In this document: positions 29,460 through 37,415 of the stretch, in pieces
Layout: each line of letters opens with the position of its first letter
How positions within the stretch are numbered: position 1 is the stretch's first letter
Source: Flavobacteriales bacterium
Lineage (GTDB): Bacteria > Bacteroidota > Bacteroidia > Flavobacteriales > TMED113
Direction of reading: 5' to 3'
Length of the DNA: 42,401 bases
Assembly (NCBI GenBank): GCA_002701365.1
Contig: NZUK01000023.1
Location: forward strand, 1-42,401
The notes under the pieces: model-generated
What the model was told of the DNA's origin: nothing
Database searches by the model: none
Seen by the model: only the letters and a program-made list of their open reading frames with translations
Program-made: the position numbers and the translations under genes

Positions 29460-30359
29460 ATGATTAAAAACTTATCTTTTCTAACAATTTTTTTATTGTC
29501 TTATATGGCTTTTCCACAAGCATGTGTTGTCAATGAGACACAAGCTCCATTTTTAGCAGATCCTGTCGGAGCGTATGAAATGCAAATAGTTGATAATATG
29601 GTTTCATTGGACCTTTCTGAAGGTTATGATACATTAACTGCATTTCCTAATGCATTTGAAGGAAGTGTATATGAAGCTGTAGTTGGTATTCGTGTGCCAA
29701 ATGACACTTCTTTTGTATATGATTTAGGAAGTGGTCCACAGTTATTTGAAGATGTTCAATTAAATTCAATTAGTGTTAACTCTGTAGTTGTAACAGAATC
29801 TACTAATGGTTCTACTGAATTGCCTGCTGGATTTGCATGGGAATGTGTTGGAGGTGATGGAGGTGATGCATGTGAGTGGTCAGGTGGTGATTATGGTTGT
29901 TTAAGATTTGGATTTGATGAACCAATTGCTGCTGGAAGTGTAGGAGCGTATCGAATAAATGTATTGTTAGATGTTTCGGCGACATATTCATTTTCAGGAA
30001 TTCCAATTCCTATTGATATCACAGTGGATGATCTATTAAATTATTATGTACTTGTAATTGATGAAGAGCAAAGTTCATCTAATCCTGAGATTGTATCTTT
30101 ACAAAGTTTTCAATTAATTGGTTCTTTCCCGAACCCGGCGACTGATCATGTTAATGTTCAATATGGTAATGATAAATTTGAAGAAATTAGTATTAAATTA
30201 TATGATATTCTCGGAAATGTAGTAATGTCAAGCCAAAATCAATCTAGTATTGGTTTTAATGAATTTGTTATTAATACTAATAATCTGTTATCTGGGATGT
30301 ATACTGTAGTTGTTTCTAATCATAATGGACATATGATTGATAGAATTATTGTACAGTAA
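29460..30359 (+). CDS. Secreted protein with type IX secretion C-terminal sorting domain
   Basis: The 299-aa protein has a Sec signal peptide (MIKNLSFLTIFLLSYMAFPQ, residues 1-20) and a C-terminal type A T9SS sorting domain (about 223-299). That domain begins FPNPATDHVNV, has YDILGNVV and LLSGMYTVVV strands and ends with a basic-hydrophobic IDRIIVQ. The middle is an uncharacterised beta-rich domain with cysteines at about 22 and in the Gly/Asp-rich WECVGGDGGDACEWSGGDYG segment (a ggaggtgat direct repeat at 29850-29867). The product should be exported and anchored at or released from the outer membrane. The gene looks richer in G+C than its neighbours: 31 of 60 bases at 29821-29880. Function is unknown. 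Confidence 0.85.
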   Translation: MIKNLSFLTIFLLSYMAFPQACVVNETQAPFLADPVGAYEMQIVDNMVSLDLSEGYDTLTAFPNAFEGSVYEAVVGIRVPNDTSFVYDLGSGPQLFEDVQLNSISVNSVVVTESTNGSTELPAGFAWECVGGDGGDACEWSGGDYGCLRFGFDEPIAAGSVGAYRINVLLDVSATYSFSGIPIPIDITVDDLLNYYVLVIDEEQSSSNPEIVSLQSFQLIGSFPNPATDHVNVQYGNDKFEEISIKLYDILGNVVMSSQNQSSIGFNEFVINTNNLLSGMYTVVVSNHNGHMIDRIIVQ

Positions 30360-30366
30360 TTATGTA

Positions 30367-31308
30367 ATGCCTTTTGAAGTAACAATATTAGGTTGCTCTG
30401 CAGCAATACCAACATCATCTAGAAATCCATCCGCCCAATTAGTTAATCTACTTGGGCGGTTTTTTTTAATTGACTGTGGTGAAGGTACTCAAGTTCAATT
30501 AAGAAGAAATAACTTTAAAATTCAAAAAATCAACTATATATGTATTTCTCACTTGCATGGAGATCATTACTTAGGATTATTTGGGTTGTTATCAACTATG
30601 AGTTTGTTAAATAGAAAAAAAGAATTAATAATTTTCGCTCCTAAAGGACTATCTAAAATTTTAGATTTACATTTTAAATTATCATACTCCGTATTATCAT
30701 ATAAGTTAAAGATTGTTGAGCTTGTTAGTGGTGAAAAAACAAAAATTTTTGAAGACGATGCTCTAGAACTATATAGTTTCCCTTTAAAACATCGTATACC
30801 TTGTTGGGGTTTTAAATTAATTGAAAAAAAACAACCTAGAAAGATGTTAAAAAATATAATAAATAAATATGACATTCCTTTTGATTTAATTAATTCGATT
30901 AAATTAGGCCAAGATTTTACTGCTAATAATGGTGAAGTGATACCAAATGAAAAATTAACCACTTCTTCTCATATTCCGCGATCATATGCTTACTGCTCTG
31001 ATACTAAGTATTTTGAAAAATTACCACATTACATAAAAAATGTTGATATATTATATCATGAATCTACTTTTCATTCTCTTCTTTCCAATAGAGCTGTTTC
31101 TACATTTCACAGCACCTCCCAGGATGCGGCTAATGTTGCATTAAAAGGAAATGTTAAAACATTATTGTTAGGACATTTTTCTTCTAGATACAAAGATTTA
31201 GATTTATTAAAACATGATGCGGAAAAAATATTTAAAAATGTTGAAATAGCTATGGAAGGTAAAACTTGGAAAATTAAAAAATACTTTTTAGATGAAATTA
31301 ATTATTGA
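30367..31308 (+). CDS. rnz: Ribonuclease Z (tRNA 3' endonuclease)
   Basis: RNase Z cuts the 3' trailer of tRNA precursors that lack encoded CCA, which fits the two CCA-less tRNAs in this window. The 313-aa metallo-beta-lactamase protein has the zinc motif SHLHGDH (61-67), the DCGEGTQVQLRR segment, later ligand regions SYAYCSDT and HESTF, and the LLLGHFSSRY motif. The ATG at 30367 is chosen because it yields the family start MPFEVTILGCSAA; an ATG at 30337 would overlap the T9SS gene. A perfect intrinsic-terminator shape occupies codons 22-34. Its 3' end overlaps the kinase gene by 17 nt. Confidence 0.95.
   Translation: MPFEVTILGCSAAIPTSSRNPSAQLVNLLGRFFLIDCGEGTQVQLRRNNFKIQKINYICISHLHGDHYLGLFGLLSTMSLLNRKKELIIFAPKGLSKILDLHFKLSYSVLSYKLKIVELVSGEKTKIFEDDALELYSFPLKHRIPCWGFKLIEKKQPRKMLKNIINKYDIPFDLINSIKLGQDFTANNGEVIPNEKLTTSSHIPRSYAYCSDTKYFEKLPHYIKNVDILYHESTFHSLLSNRAVSTFHSTSQDAANVALKGNVKTLLLGHFSSRYKDLDLLKHDAEKIFKNVEIAMEGKTWKIKKYFLDEINY
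30431..30467 (+). terminator. Intrinsic terminator-like hairpin inside rnz
   Basis: CCGCCCAA (30431-30438) pairs perfectly with TTGGGCGG (30452-30459) across a 13-nt loop, and eight T residues (30460-30467) follow at once. This is the strongest GC-rich hairpin plus T-run noticed in this AT-rich window. It lies 72 nt after the T9SS gene stop but within rnz codons 22-34, where the encoded residues (PSAQL, LGRFFL) match conserved RNase Z sequence. It could end T9SS-gene transcripts while translation of rnz by following ribosomes prevents folding. On the minus strand there is no T-run. Confidence 0.65.
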
Positions 31309-32113
31309 AAACGGTGGAAGTAAGCTAGATTGGATAGTTGCTGGAGAAAATAAGATAAATACATCAATAGGAATTAATATTTTTGATTCCAAGGATAGTA
31401 TTATCAAATCTATTAAGGATAATTTTTCAATGTTTCAAACAAATAACAATCCAATTGAAATCGAATTTTATACTACTGGAATTACCAAATTTACAAAAGA
31501 AAAAATGTTCAGTATTTTTACAAATTATTTTCCTAATTCGTCGGTAAATATTTACAGCGATATGCTAGCTGCTAGTAGAGCACTATTTAACGACAGCAAT
31601 GGTATTGCTTGCATTTTAGGAACGGGATCTAATTGTGCTTATTTTAATGGTCATAACAACCAGCCAATATCATATTCTCTAGGTTATTTGTTAGGTGATG
31701 AGGGTAGTGGATATGACTTAGGTAAGCAATTTCTTATTCATTATTTTCAAAAAAATCTTTCACATAATACTGTCAAGGATTTTGAAAGCCAAATACAAAT
31801 GAATACAAATGAATTATTGACAAGTATTTATAATTCTAAGAAACCTAAGTATTATATCGCATCTTTTGCAAAATATTTAAAAAAATATGAAGATGACACT
31901 AAAGTATATGAGATTATATATTCTTCTATGTTAAATTTTTTAGAAAATCACCCTTTTAAGTATCCAGGTTTTCAGTCCAAAAAAATTGGTTTTGTTGGAA
32001 GTGTCGCATTTAATTTTAGAAATTATATTGATATTATAATGAAGGATAGAAATCTTGAATACTTGGTTTTAAAAAAACCAATTATTAAGTTAATAGATTA
32101 CTACTCATCTTGA
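31292..32113 (+). CDS. BadF/BadG/BcrA/BcrD-family ATPase, N-acetylglucosamine kinase-like
   Basis: The 273-aa protein belongs to the ASKHA sugar-kinase/ATPase superfamily. The phosphate-1 loop is ENGGSKLDW near residue 6, where relatives have D-x-G-S-T-K-T-D-W, so the first Asp is Glu. The phosphate-2 loop is CILGTGSNCAYFNG and the GDEGSG segment is LLGDEGSGYDLGKQ. Flavobacterial relatives are annotated as N-acetylglucosamine kinase, which would fit amino-sugar or cell-wall recycling, but the substrate is not certain. The start overlaps rnz by 17 nt, and the stop overlaps miaA on the other strand by 9 nt. Confidence 0.8.
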   Translation: MKLIIENGGSKLDWIVAGENKINTSIGINIFDSKDSIIKSIKDNFSMFQTNNNPIEIEFYTTGITKFTKEKMFSIFTNYFPNSSVNIYSDMLAASRALFNDSNGIACILGTGSNCAYFNGHNNQPISYSLGYLLGDEGSGYDLGKQFLIHYFQKNLSHNTVKDFESQIQMNTNELLTSIYNSKKPKYYIASFAKYLKKYEDDTKVYEIIYSSMLNFLENHPFKYPGFQSKKIGFVGSVAFNFRNYIDIIMKDRNLEYLVLKKPIIKLIDYYSS

Positions 32114-33001
32114 GTTTTTTATGAAATCAATTATTGTATTTTCTTTATCGGGATCAATAACATGATATTTAGATTTTTTGAACCAAGTAATTTGTCTTTT
32201 AGCATATCTTCTACTATTTTTTTTTATTTCGATAATGGCTTCTTCTAAAGAGCATTTTTTGTCAAAGTATTTAAATAACTCTTGATAGCCAATGGTTTGC
32301 ATTGATTGATATTCTTTGTATTTATATATTTTTTTTGCTTCTTCAATTAATCCATTCTGTAACATGTTGTCAACTCGTTCATTTATTCGATTATAAAGAA
32401 TGTTGCGTGGCATATCTAGTTTTAAAAATATAGTTTTAAAGTTTCTTGTTTTGATTTTTTGATTTGTAAAAAAAGAGTATGGTTTTCCGCTTGATCTATA
32501 TACTTCAAGAGCTCTAATAATTCTTCTTGAATTATTTTTATCAATTTTTTTGTATGTTTCAATATCAATTTTTTTGAGTTCTTCTATTAATGTTGCTAAT
32601 CCACTTTTATGTAATTCATGTTCTAATTCTATTTTTATTTTTTCATCTATTTTTGGAAAATTATTTAAACCATTAGTCACGGCTTCAATATATAATCCTG
32701 AACCTCCACACATCATAATGTAATTGTGTTTTTTAAATAGTTTTTGAAGTAGATTTAAAGCATCTTTTTCATATTTTCCGATAGAGTATGGTGTAGTAAT
32801 CGATATGTGACTTATGAAATGATGGGGTATTGCATTAAGCTCTTCCTTTCTAGGCTTTGCTACTCCGATGTTTAGTTCTTTGTAAAATTGACGAGAGTCT
32901 GCTGAAATTATTTCAGATTTTAATTTTTTGGCTAATTGTATAGCTAATTTGGTTTTACCAATTCCTGTTGGACCTCCTAATACAATTAATGTTTTATTCA
33001 T
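32105..33001 (-). CDS. miaA: tRNA dimethylallyltransferase MiaA
   Basis: MiaA transfers a dimethylallyl group from DMAPP to A37 of tRNAs reading UNN codons. The 298-aa protein shows the P-loop GGPTGIGKT (9-17), the DSRQFYKELNIG motif, IPHHFISH, and MCGGSGLYIEAV. The C-terminal RRYAKRQITWFKK region contacts tRNA. The start overlaps the cca stop by 4 nt (ATGA), at the end of the dapD-GT-tsaC-cca-miaA operon. It depends on the DMAPP made by IspH, encoded earlier in the window. Its 3' end overlaps the convergent kinase gene by 9 nt. Confidence 0.96.
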   Translation of the reverse strand: MNKTLIVLGGPTGIGKTKLAIQLAKKLKSEIISADSRQFYKELNIGVAKPRKEELNAIPHHFISHISITTPYSIGKYEKDALNLLQKLFKKHNYIMMCGGSGLYIEAVTNGLNNFPKIDEKIKIELEHELHKSGLATLIEELKKIDIETYKKIDKNNSRRIIRALEVYRSSGKPYSFFTNQKIKTRNFKTIFLKLDMPRNILYNRINERVDNMLQNGLIEEAKKIYKYKEYQSMQTIGYQELFKYFDKKCSLEEAIIEIKKNSRRYAKRQITWFKKSKYHVIDPDKENTIIDFIKNSR

Positions 33002-34437
33002 CTTGGATTGAGACCTATTTCTTTTGCAACTTCATACATTAATTTTTCGGCATCTTTATAGTTGTTTTTTATTTTTCCATCTAAAATTGCTTCTTTTATC
33101 TTCTCTTTTATTATGCCAATATTCTTGCCTCCTTTAGGATTTGATTTACCTCCTTTAATATTGATTTTTTCAATTATTATTTGTCCATTAATTGGATGCC
33201 TCCAATTTCTAATTTTATCTATTTCTTCTATCTCTTGTAGTTTTTCAGCAACAATTTTTAAGTTATTTTGATATTTGATAACTTTTTTTTCATTTTTTGA
33301 AGTTATATCAGCGTGACATAATTGCAATAAATCATCTATGTCATCTTGGGCATCAAATAATAATCTTCTTATTGCTGAGTCAGTTACTTTTTCCTTAGAT
33401 AAACCTATTGGTCTTAAATGTAATAAAACTAATTTTTGAACATATCTCATATTCTCATTCATGGGAAGTTTTAATTTTTTAAAAATTGATAATACCATTT
33501 TTGATCCTAGGTGTTCATGTCCATGAAACGTCCATCCATTTTTTTTGTTAAATCTTTTTGTTCTAGGCTTGGCTATATCATGTAGTATCGCTGCCCATCT
33601 AAGCCATATATTGCTGTCAGTTTTGCAAATATTATCTAAAACTTGTAGTGTGTGATAGAAGTTGTCTTTATGAGATATTCCATTTATAACTTCAATTCCT
33701 CTTAATTGTTCAAATTCAGGAAAGAATAAATTTAGTAGGCCGGTTTCTGATAATAAATTTATCCCGAATGAAGGTTTTTTAGATAATATAATTTTATTTA
33801 ACTCATCTGTTATGCGTTCTTGTTGAATAATTTTCAATCGACCACTTAATTTTTTGATTGCTTTTAGTGATTTTTCCTCAATCTCAAAATCTAGGATTGA
33901 TGCAAATCGTATTGCTCTTATCATTCTTAGAGGGTCATCGTCGTATGTTTTTACAGGGTCTAATGGAGTGCGAATAATTTTTTTTTCAATATCATTTATT
34001 CCATTAAAAGGATCTATGAATTCACCAAATCCTTTTTGATTTAATTTAACAGACATTGCATTTATAGTAAAGTCTCTTCTTTTTTGATCATCTTCAATAC
34101 TACCTTTCTCTACTGTTGGATTGCGACTATTTTTGGTATAAGACTCTTTTCTAGCACCATTGAATTCGATTTTGATATTTTTATATGATATTGCTGCGGT
34201 TCCAAAGTTTTTATAGATAGCTATATTTTTTAGTTTTAACTTTTCAGCTACTTTTTTTGCTAATAATATGCCATCACCATCACATACTATATCAAATTCA
34301 ATCTCTTTTGTATGCCTATTTAGAATATAATCTCTAACCCATCCTCCTACAACAAATGTTTCTACGTTTAATGAATCACCACATTTTCCAATGATTTTAA
34401 ATAACGTATGTTTTACTATTTCAGGTTTAGTTATCAT
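32998..34437 (-). CDS. cca: CCA tRNA nucleotidyltransferase / poly(A) polymerase family with HD domain
   Basis: The enzyme adds CCA to tRNA 3' ends; neither tRNA in this window encodes CCA. The 479-aa protein has the class II nucleotidyltransferase motif VGGWVRDYIL (26-35), the fingers region QKRRDFTINAMSV and DDPLRMIRAIRFAS, and a C-terminal HD phosphohydrolase domain (NFYHTLQVLD, AAILHDIAKP, FHGHEH). The catalytic acidic pair, usually DxD, reads EFD in KEIEFDIVCDG. Poly(A) polymerase activity cannot be excluded. It lies 1 nt after tsaC and overlaps miaA by 4 nt. Confidence 0.92.
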   Translation of the reverse strand: MITKPEIVKHTLFKIIGKCGDSLNVETFVVGGWVRDYILNRHTKEIEFDIVCDGDGILLAKKVAEKLKLKNIAIYKNFGTAAISYKNIKIEFNGARKESYTKNSRNPTVEKGSIEDDQKRRDFTINAMSVKLNQKGFGEFIDPFNGINDIEKKIIRTPLDPVKTYDDDPLRMIRAIRFASILDFEIEEKSLKAIKKLSGRLKIIQQERITDELNKIILSKKPSFGINLLSETGLLNLFFPEFEQLRGIEVINGISHKDNFYHTLQVLDNICKTDSNIWLRWAAILHDIAKPRTKRFNKKNGWTFHGHEHLGSKMVLSIFKKLKLPMNENMRYVQKLVLLHLRPIGLSKEKVTDSAIRRLLFDAQDDIDDLLQLCHADITSKNEKKVIKYQNNLKIVAEKLQEIEEIDKIRNWRHPINGQIIIEKINIKGGKSNPKGGKNIGIIKEKIKEAILDGKIKNNYKDAEKLMYEVAKEIGLNPR

Positions 34438-34438
34438 A

Positions 34439-35005
34439 TTATTTTCGAATAATTTTTATTTGAGAATTGTTGATAATTTTTATAATTCTTGAACCTTTAT
34501 TCTGGTTATTTTTTTTCATAAAATTTTCGGGCACAATATAATCAACATTATTTTTTATATAACTATCTATTTCTGAAAAACTTTTTGGGTTTTGAAAGCT
34601 TGAAATATTTGCTGAAGTTGATGTAATAGCTTTGTTAAATTTTTTTAATAAAGTATTGATGTTGTTGTTTTTAATAACACGAATACCAATGCTATTCTTT
34701 GACATTAATGTTGGTGAAAGATTAATAGGTCTTTCATAAATTATTGTTGTGGGTTGTGTTGCTTTATTAATTATTTCATGTGCTATTTCAGGAAAATCAT
34801 GTATATATTCTTTGATTTTTTCAGTGTCATGAACTAAAATTATTAATGGTTTTTTTTCTTTTCTTTTTTTAATTTGATAAATTTTTTCAATTGCTTTTGT
34901 GTTTGTTGCATCACAGCCAATTCCCCATATCGTATCTGTTGGATATAATATGACTCCTCCATTTTTTAAGACTTGTATCGCATCTGCTATAATTTGATTT
35001 AGCAT
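34439..35005 (-). CDS. tsaC: L-threonylcarbamoyladenylate synthase (TsaC/Sua5/YrdC family)
   Basis: This enzyme makes threonylcarbamoyl-AMP, the donor for t6A37 in ANN-decoding tRNAs. The 188-aa single YrdC domain has ILYPTDTIWGIGCDATN (20-36), the basic KIYQIKKRKEKKPLIILV segment, IGIRVIKN and ITSTSANIS. It lacks the Sua5 C-terminal domain, so it is the short TsaC form. It overlaps the glycosyltransferase stop by 7 nt and precedes cca by 1 nt, inside a tRNA-maturation operon. Confidence 0.94.
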   Translation of the reverse strand: MLNQIIADAIQVLKNGGVILYPTDTIWGIGCDATNTKAIEKIYQIKKRKEKKPLIILVHDTEKIKEYIHDFPEIAHEIINKATQPTTIIYERPINLSPTLMSKNSIGIRVIKNNNINTLLKKFNKAITSTSANISSFQNPKSFSEIDSYIKNNVDYIVPENFMKKNNQNKGSRIIKIINNSQIKIIRK

Positions 35006-36093
35006 TCTTTATAAAGATTAATTATTTGTTTCGCTTGATTTATAGCACTAAATTTTTGGACATATTTGAAGTTTGCTTGGATCCTCCTTTCTCTTTCTAA
35101 TGAGTCAGTCCAAATTTCTGATATAGTTTGAATTAGTGAATCTAGGTTGTTTTTTTTAAAATAGTATGAGTTTTTTCCTCCAATTTCTTGAAAAATTTCT
35201 TGATTTGAAGTAATTACAGGCACCTTACTATACATAGATTCTATAATAGGTATTCCAAAGCCTTCGTCAATTGATGGGTAAACTAATCCTCTACTTTTTC
35301 TATATAAAATTGCTAATTCTTTCTTTGAACAATCATTGATAAATAATACACGTTCTTGGAGTTTGTTTTCATTGATATATTTTGCTATTCTATTGTAATA
35401 TTTTGTTTTTTTTCCAACACATATTAATTTAATTTCCTTTTTCATTTTATTAATTGCTTGTAATAAAAAAATAAGGTTTTTTCTTTCTTCAATACTTCCT
35501 ACATATAGTAGGTAAGGAGTTTGAATTGCTTTTGCAATATTTGGCGTCATTTTTATATTATCCGAGTGATAAATAAATACGTCGTCACATGTTTGATAAA
35601 TTACTCGAATTTTATCTTCTGGTATATTAAAGAAGCTTATAATATCATTTTTTGTTTGTTGACTTGTTGCTATAATAAAATTAGCATTTTGACATGCTAA
35701 TTTACTTTTCATGTAATAAATCTTTCTATCTATATAATTATAAAAAGATGGATATTTTAAAAATAAGAGATCATGAATTGTTACTATGCTTTTAATTTTG
35801 ATCCCATATGGTATTTCATTACTGAGTCCGTGATATATGTCGAGATTAAGTCTTTCTAATTCTTTATTAACTCCTTTGAATCTCCAATATTTTTTGTTAT
35901 AGTTTTTTGGAGCTGTTACTCTTTTAATATTATCATTGTTTATTTGAAAATTGTCAATATTATGAGCTGGTGTAAACAAATAAAATTGATCATTCTTCAT
36001 TATATTGGATATAGATTTAATAACAGATCTACTATAATTTCCAAGTCCTGTTAAATTATGAAATGCTCTTTTTGCGTCAAATCCTATTTTCAA
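34999..36093 (-). CDS. Glycosyltransferase family 4 (GT-B fold)
   Basis: The 364-aa protein has a GT-B layout. The N-terminal acceptor domain begins KIGFDAKRAFHNLTGLGNYS, and the C-terminal nucleotide-sugar domain has PYLLYVGSIEERKN and the E-x7-E motif in DEGFGIPIIESMYSKVPVI. GT4 enzymes of this sort add mannose or related sugars to cell-surface polysaccharides or lipid carriers; donor and acceptor are unknown. No membrane helix is seen. Translation starts at TTG 36093, giving the usual family N-terminus. It lies 12 nt after dapD and overlaps tsaC by 7 nt, so a surface-glycan enzyme is locked into an operon of lysine/tRNA genes. Confidence 0.88.
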   Translation of the reverse strand: MKIGFDAKRAFHNLTGLGNYSRSVIKSISNIMKNDQFYLFTPAHNIDNFQINNDNIKRVTAPKNYNKKYWRFKGVNKELERLNLDIYHGLSNEIPYGIKIKSIVTIHDLLFLKYPSFYNYIDRKIYYMKSKLACQNANFIIATSQQTKNDIISFFNIPEDKIRVIYQTCDDVFIYHSDNIKMTPNIAKAIQTPYLLYVGSIEERKNLIFLLQAINKMKKEIKLICVGKKTKYYNRIAKYINENKLQERVLFINDCSKKELAILYRKSRGLVYPSIDEGFGIPIIESMYSKVPVITSNQEIFQEIGGKNSYYFKKNNLDSLIQTISEIWTDSLERERRIQANFKYVQKFSAINQAKQIINLYKEC

Positions 36094-36105
36094 AATATAA
36101 ATATG

Positions 36106-36915
36106 TTATGTTGAAATTTTATAATCTCTTAAAACTTGATTAAGTGATGTTTTTTTATTTGTACTTGATTTTCGTTTACCTATTATTAGTGCACAAGGAA
36201 CTCCGTAATTGCCGGCTTGAAATTGTTTTTGATATGTTCCAGGAATTACTACAGAACTTTCAGGAACTTCTCCCTGATAGATAACTTGTTTCTTTTTAGT
36301 AACGTCAATTATTTTTGTTGACTTAGTCAATGTTACTCCAGCACCTAGAACTGCTTCTTCTCTAATTATCACACCTTCTACAATGATGCATCTTGATCCA
36401 ATAAAACAATTATCTTCTATAATAACTGGACTTGCTTGAAGAGGTTCTAGAACACCTCCAATACCAACACCTCCACTGATGTGTACATTTTTGCCAATTT
36501 GTGCACAAGATCCTATAGTTGCCCAAGTATCAACCATGGTTCCAGAATCTACATAAGCACCTATATTAATATATGATGGCATTAATATTACATTTTTATT
36601 AACAAATGATCCATGTCTAACTATTGCGTGAGGAACTACTCGTACGCCTTTATCTTTAAAGCCTTTTTTTAGTGGAATTTTATCATGAAATTCAAAAGGA
36701 CCAATTTCAATTGTTTTCATTTTTTGTGTTTGAAAATATAGTAAAATAGCTTTTTTAATCCATTCATTTGTAACCCATTTTTTCTCCTTTTGAAAAGAAA
36801 CTCGTATTGTTCCTTCATCTAGTTTTTTAATAATTTCTTCAATGTGTTTTGTTTCAGTACTATTGATTGTTTCTTGCTTAAATAATGTGTTGATATTTTT
36901 TTCTAGTTCCCTCAT
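36106..36915 (-). CDS. dapD: 2,3,4,5-tetrahydropyridine-2,6-dicarboxylate N-succinyltransferase
   Basis: DapD succinylates tetrahydrodipicolinate in the lysine and diaminopimelate pathway, which also supplies peptidoglycan. The 269-aa chain has an N-terminal helical domain (WVTNEWIKKAILLYF) followed by a left-handed beta-helix of hexapeptide repeats (VNKNVILMPSYINIGAYVDS, CAQIGKNVHISGGVGIGGV). The length is close to E. coli DapD. It is the first gene of a five-gene minus-strand operon. A TATATTTG box ends only 4 nt before the ATG, hinting at a leaderless mRNA. Confidence 0.95.
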   Translation of the reverse strand: MRELEKNINTLFKQETINSTETKHIEEIIKKLDEGTIRVSFQKEKKWVTNEWIKKAILLYFQTQKMKTIEIGPFEFHDKIPLKKGFKDKGVRVVPHAIVRHGSFVNKNVILMPSYINIGAYVDSGTMVDTWATIGSCAQIGKNVHISGGVGIGGVLEPLQASPVIIEDNCFIGSRCIIVEGVIIREEAVLGAGVTLTKSTKIIDVTKKKQVIYQGEVPESSVVIPGTYQKQFQAGNYGVPCALIIGKRKSSTNKKTSLNQVLRDYKIST

Positions 36916-36919
36916 TAAT

Positions 36920-36927
36920 CAAATATA
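36920..36927 (-). promoter_or_regulatory. Candidate -7 box of the dapD operon
   Basis: The minus strand reads TATATTTG, an exact TAnnTTTG match, 4 nt upstream of the dapD ATG. If used, transcription would start at or next to the start codon, giving a leaderless message for dapD and the four genes behind it. No clear TTTG is found 19-21 nt upstream, so confidence is limited. Confidence 0.35.
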
Positions 36928-36998
36928 TATAAAAAAACAATTATTAGATCTTAACTAATATATTGATTTATGTTAATTTTATATGACAATAAATTTAT

Positions 36999-37415
36999 AT
37001 GCCACGAGTTTTAGCAATTGATTACGGAAAAAAAAGAACGGGTTTAGCTCATACAGATTCAGAAAAGATAATTGCGTCTCCTTTGGAGACGATATTAACT
37101 AAAGATATATTTTCTTATTTAGATAATTATTTGTCTAATGAAGATGTTGAATCTATTGTTATAGGTAACCCAAGGACATTACAAGATGAGCCAGCTAAAA
37201 TATCTTCTTTAATAAACCAATTTATTAAACAAATTAACAAGAAATTTAATTTACCTGTGTATTTAATTGATGAAAGGTTTACTTCTAAGATTGCTGTAAG
37301 ATCAATGGTAGATGCAAATATTAAAAAAAATAAAAGAAAAGATAAATCAATGATTGATAAAATAAGTGCTACACTTATATTGCAATCATTTTTAAATAGA
37401 GAAAACACACAATGA
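36999..37415 (+). CDS. ruvX: RuvX/YqgF family putative Holliday junction resolvase
   Basis: The 138-aa RNase H-fold protein begins VLAIDYGKKRTGLAHTD, with the catalytic Asp in DYGKKRTG. It also has IVIGNPRTLQDEP and the conserved VYLIDERFTSKIA motif. Members are described as Holliday-junction resolvases and as pre-16S rRNA 5'-end nucleases; the YqgF gene is near-universal in bacteria. It begins a three-gene operon (ruvX-def-mazG) with 4-nt ATGA overlaps. The upstream 83-nt divergent gap shows no exact -7 box on this strand. Confidence 0.93.
   Translation: MPRVLAIDYGKKRTGLAHTDSEKIIASPLETILTKDIFSYLDNYLSNEDVESIVIGNPRTLQDEPAKISSLINQFIKQINKKFNLPVYLIDERFTSKIAVRSMVDANIKKNKRKDKSMIDKISATLILQSFLNRENTQ

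Noticed and set aside
29812-30006. His-rich open frame on the minus strand inside the T9SS gene
   Set aside because: It mirrors the Gly/Asp-rich codons of the sense gene, has no start context and no domain, and is a shadow.
30337-30366. Earlier ATG for rnz overlapping the T9SS gene
   Set aside because: The resulting ten extra residues do not fit the conserved RNase Z N-terminus, which begins with the MPFEVTILG segment.
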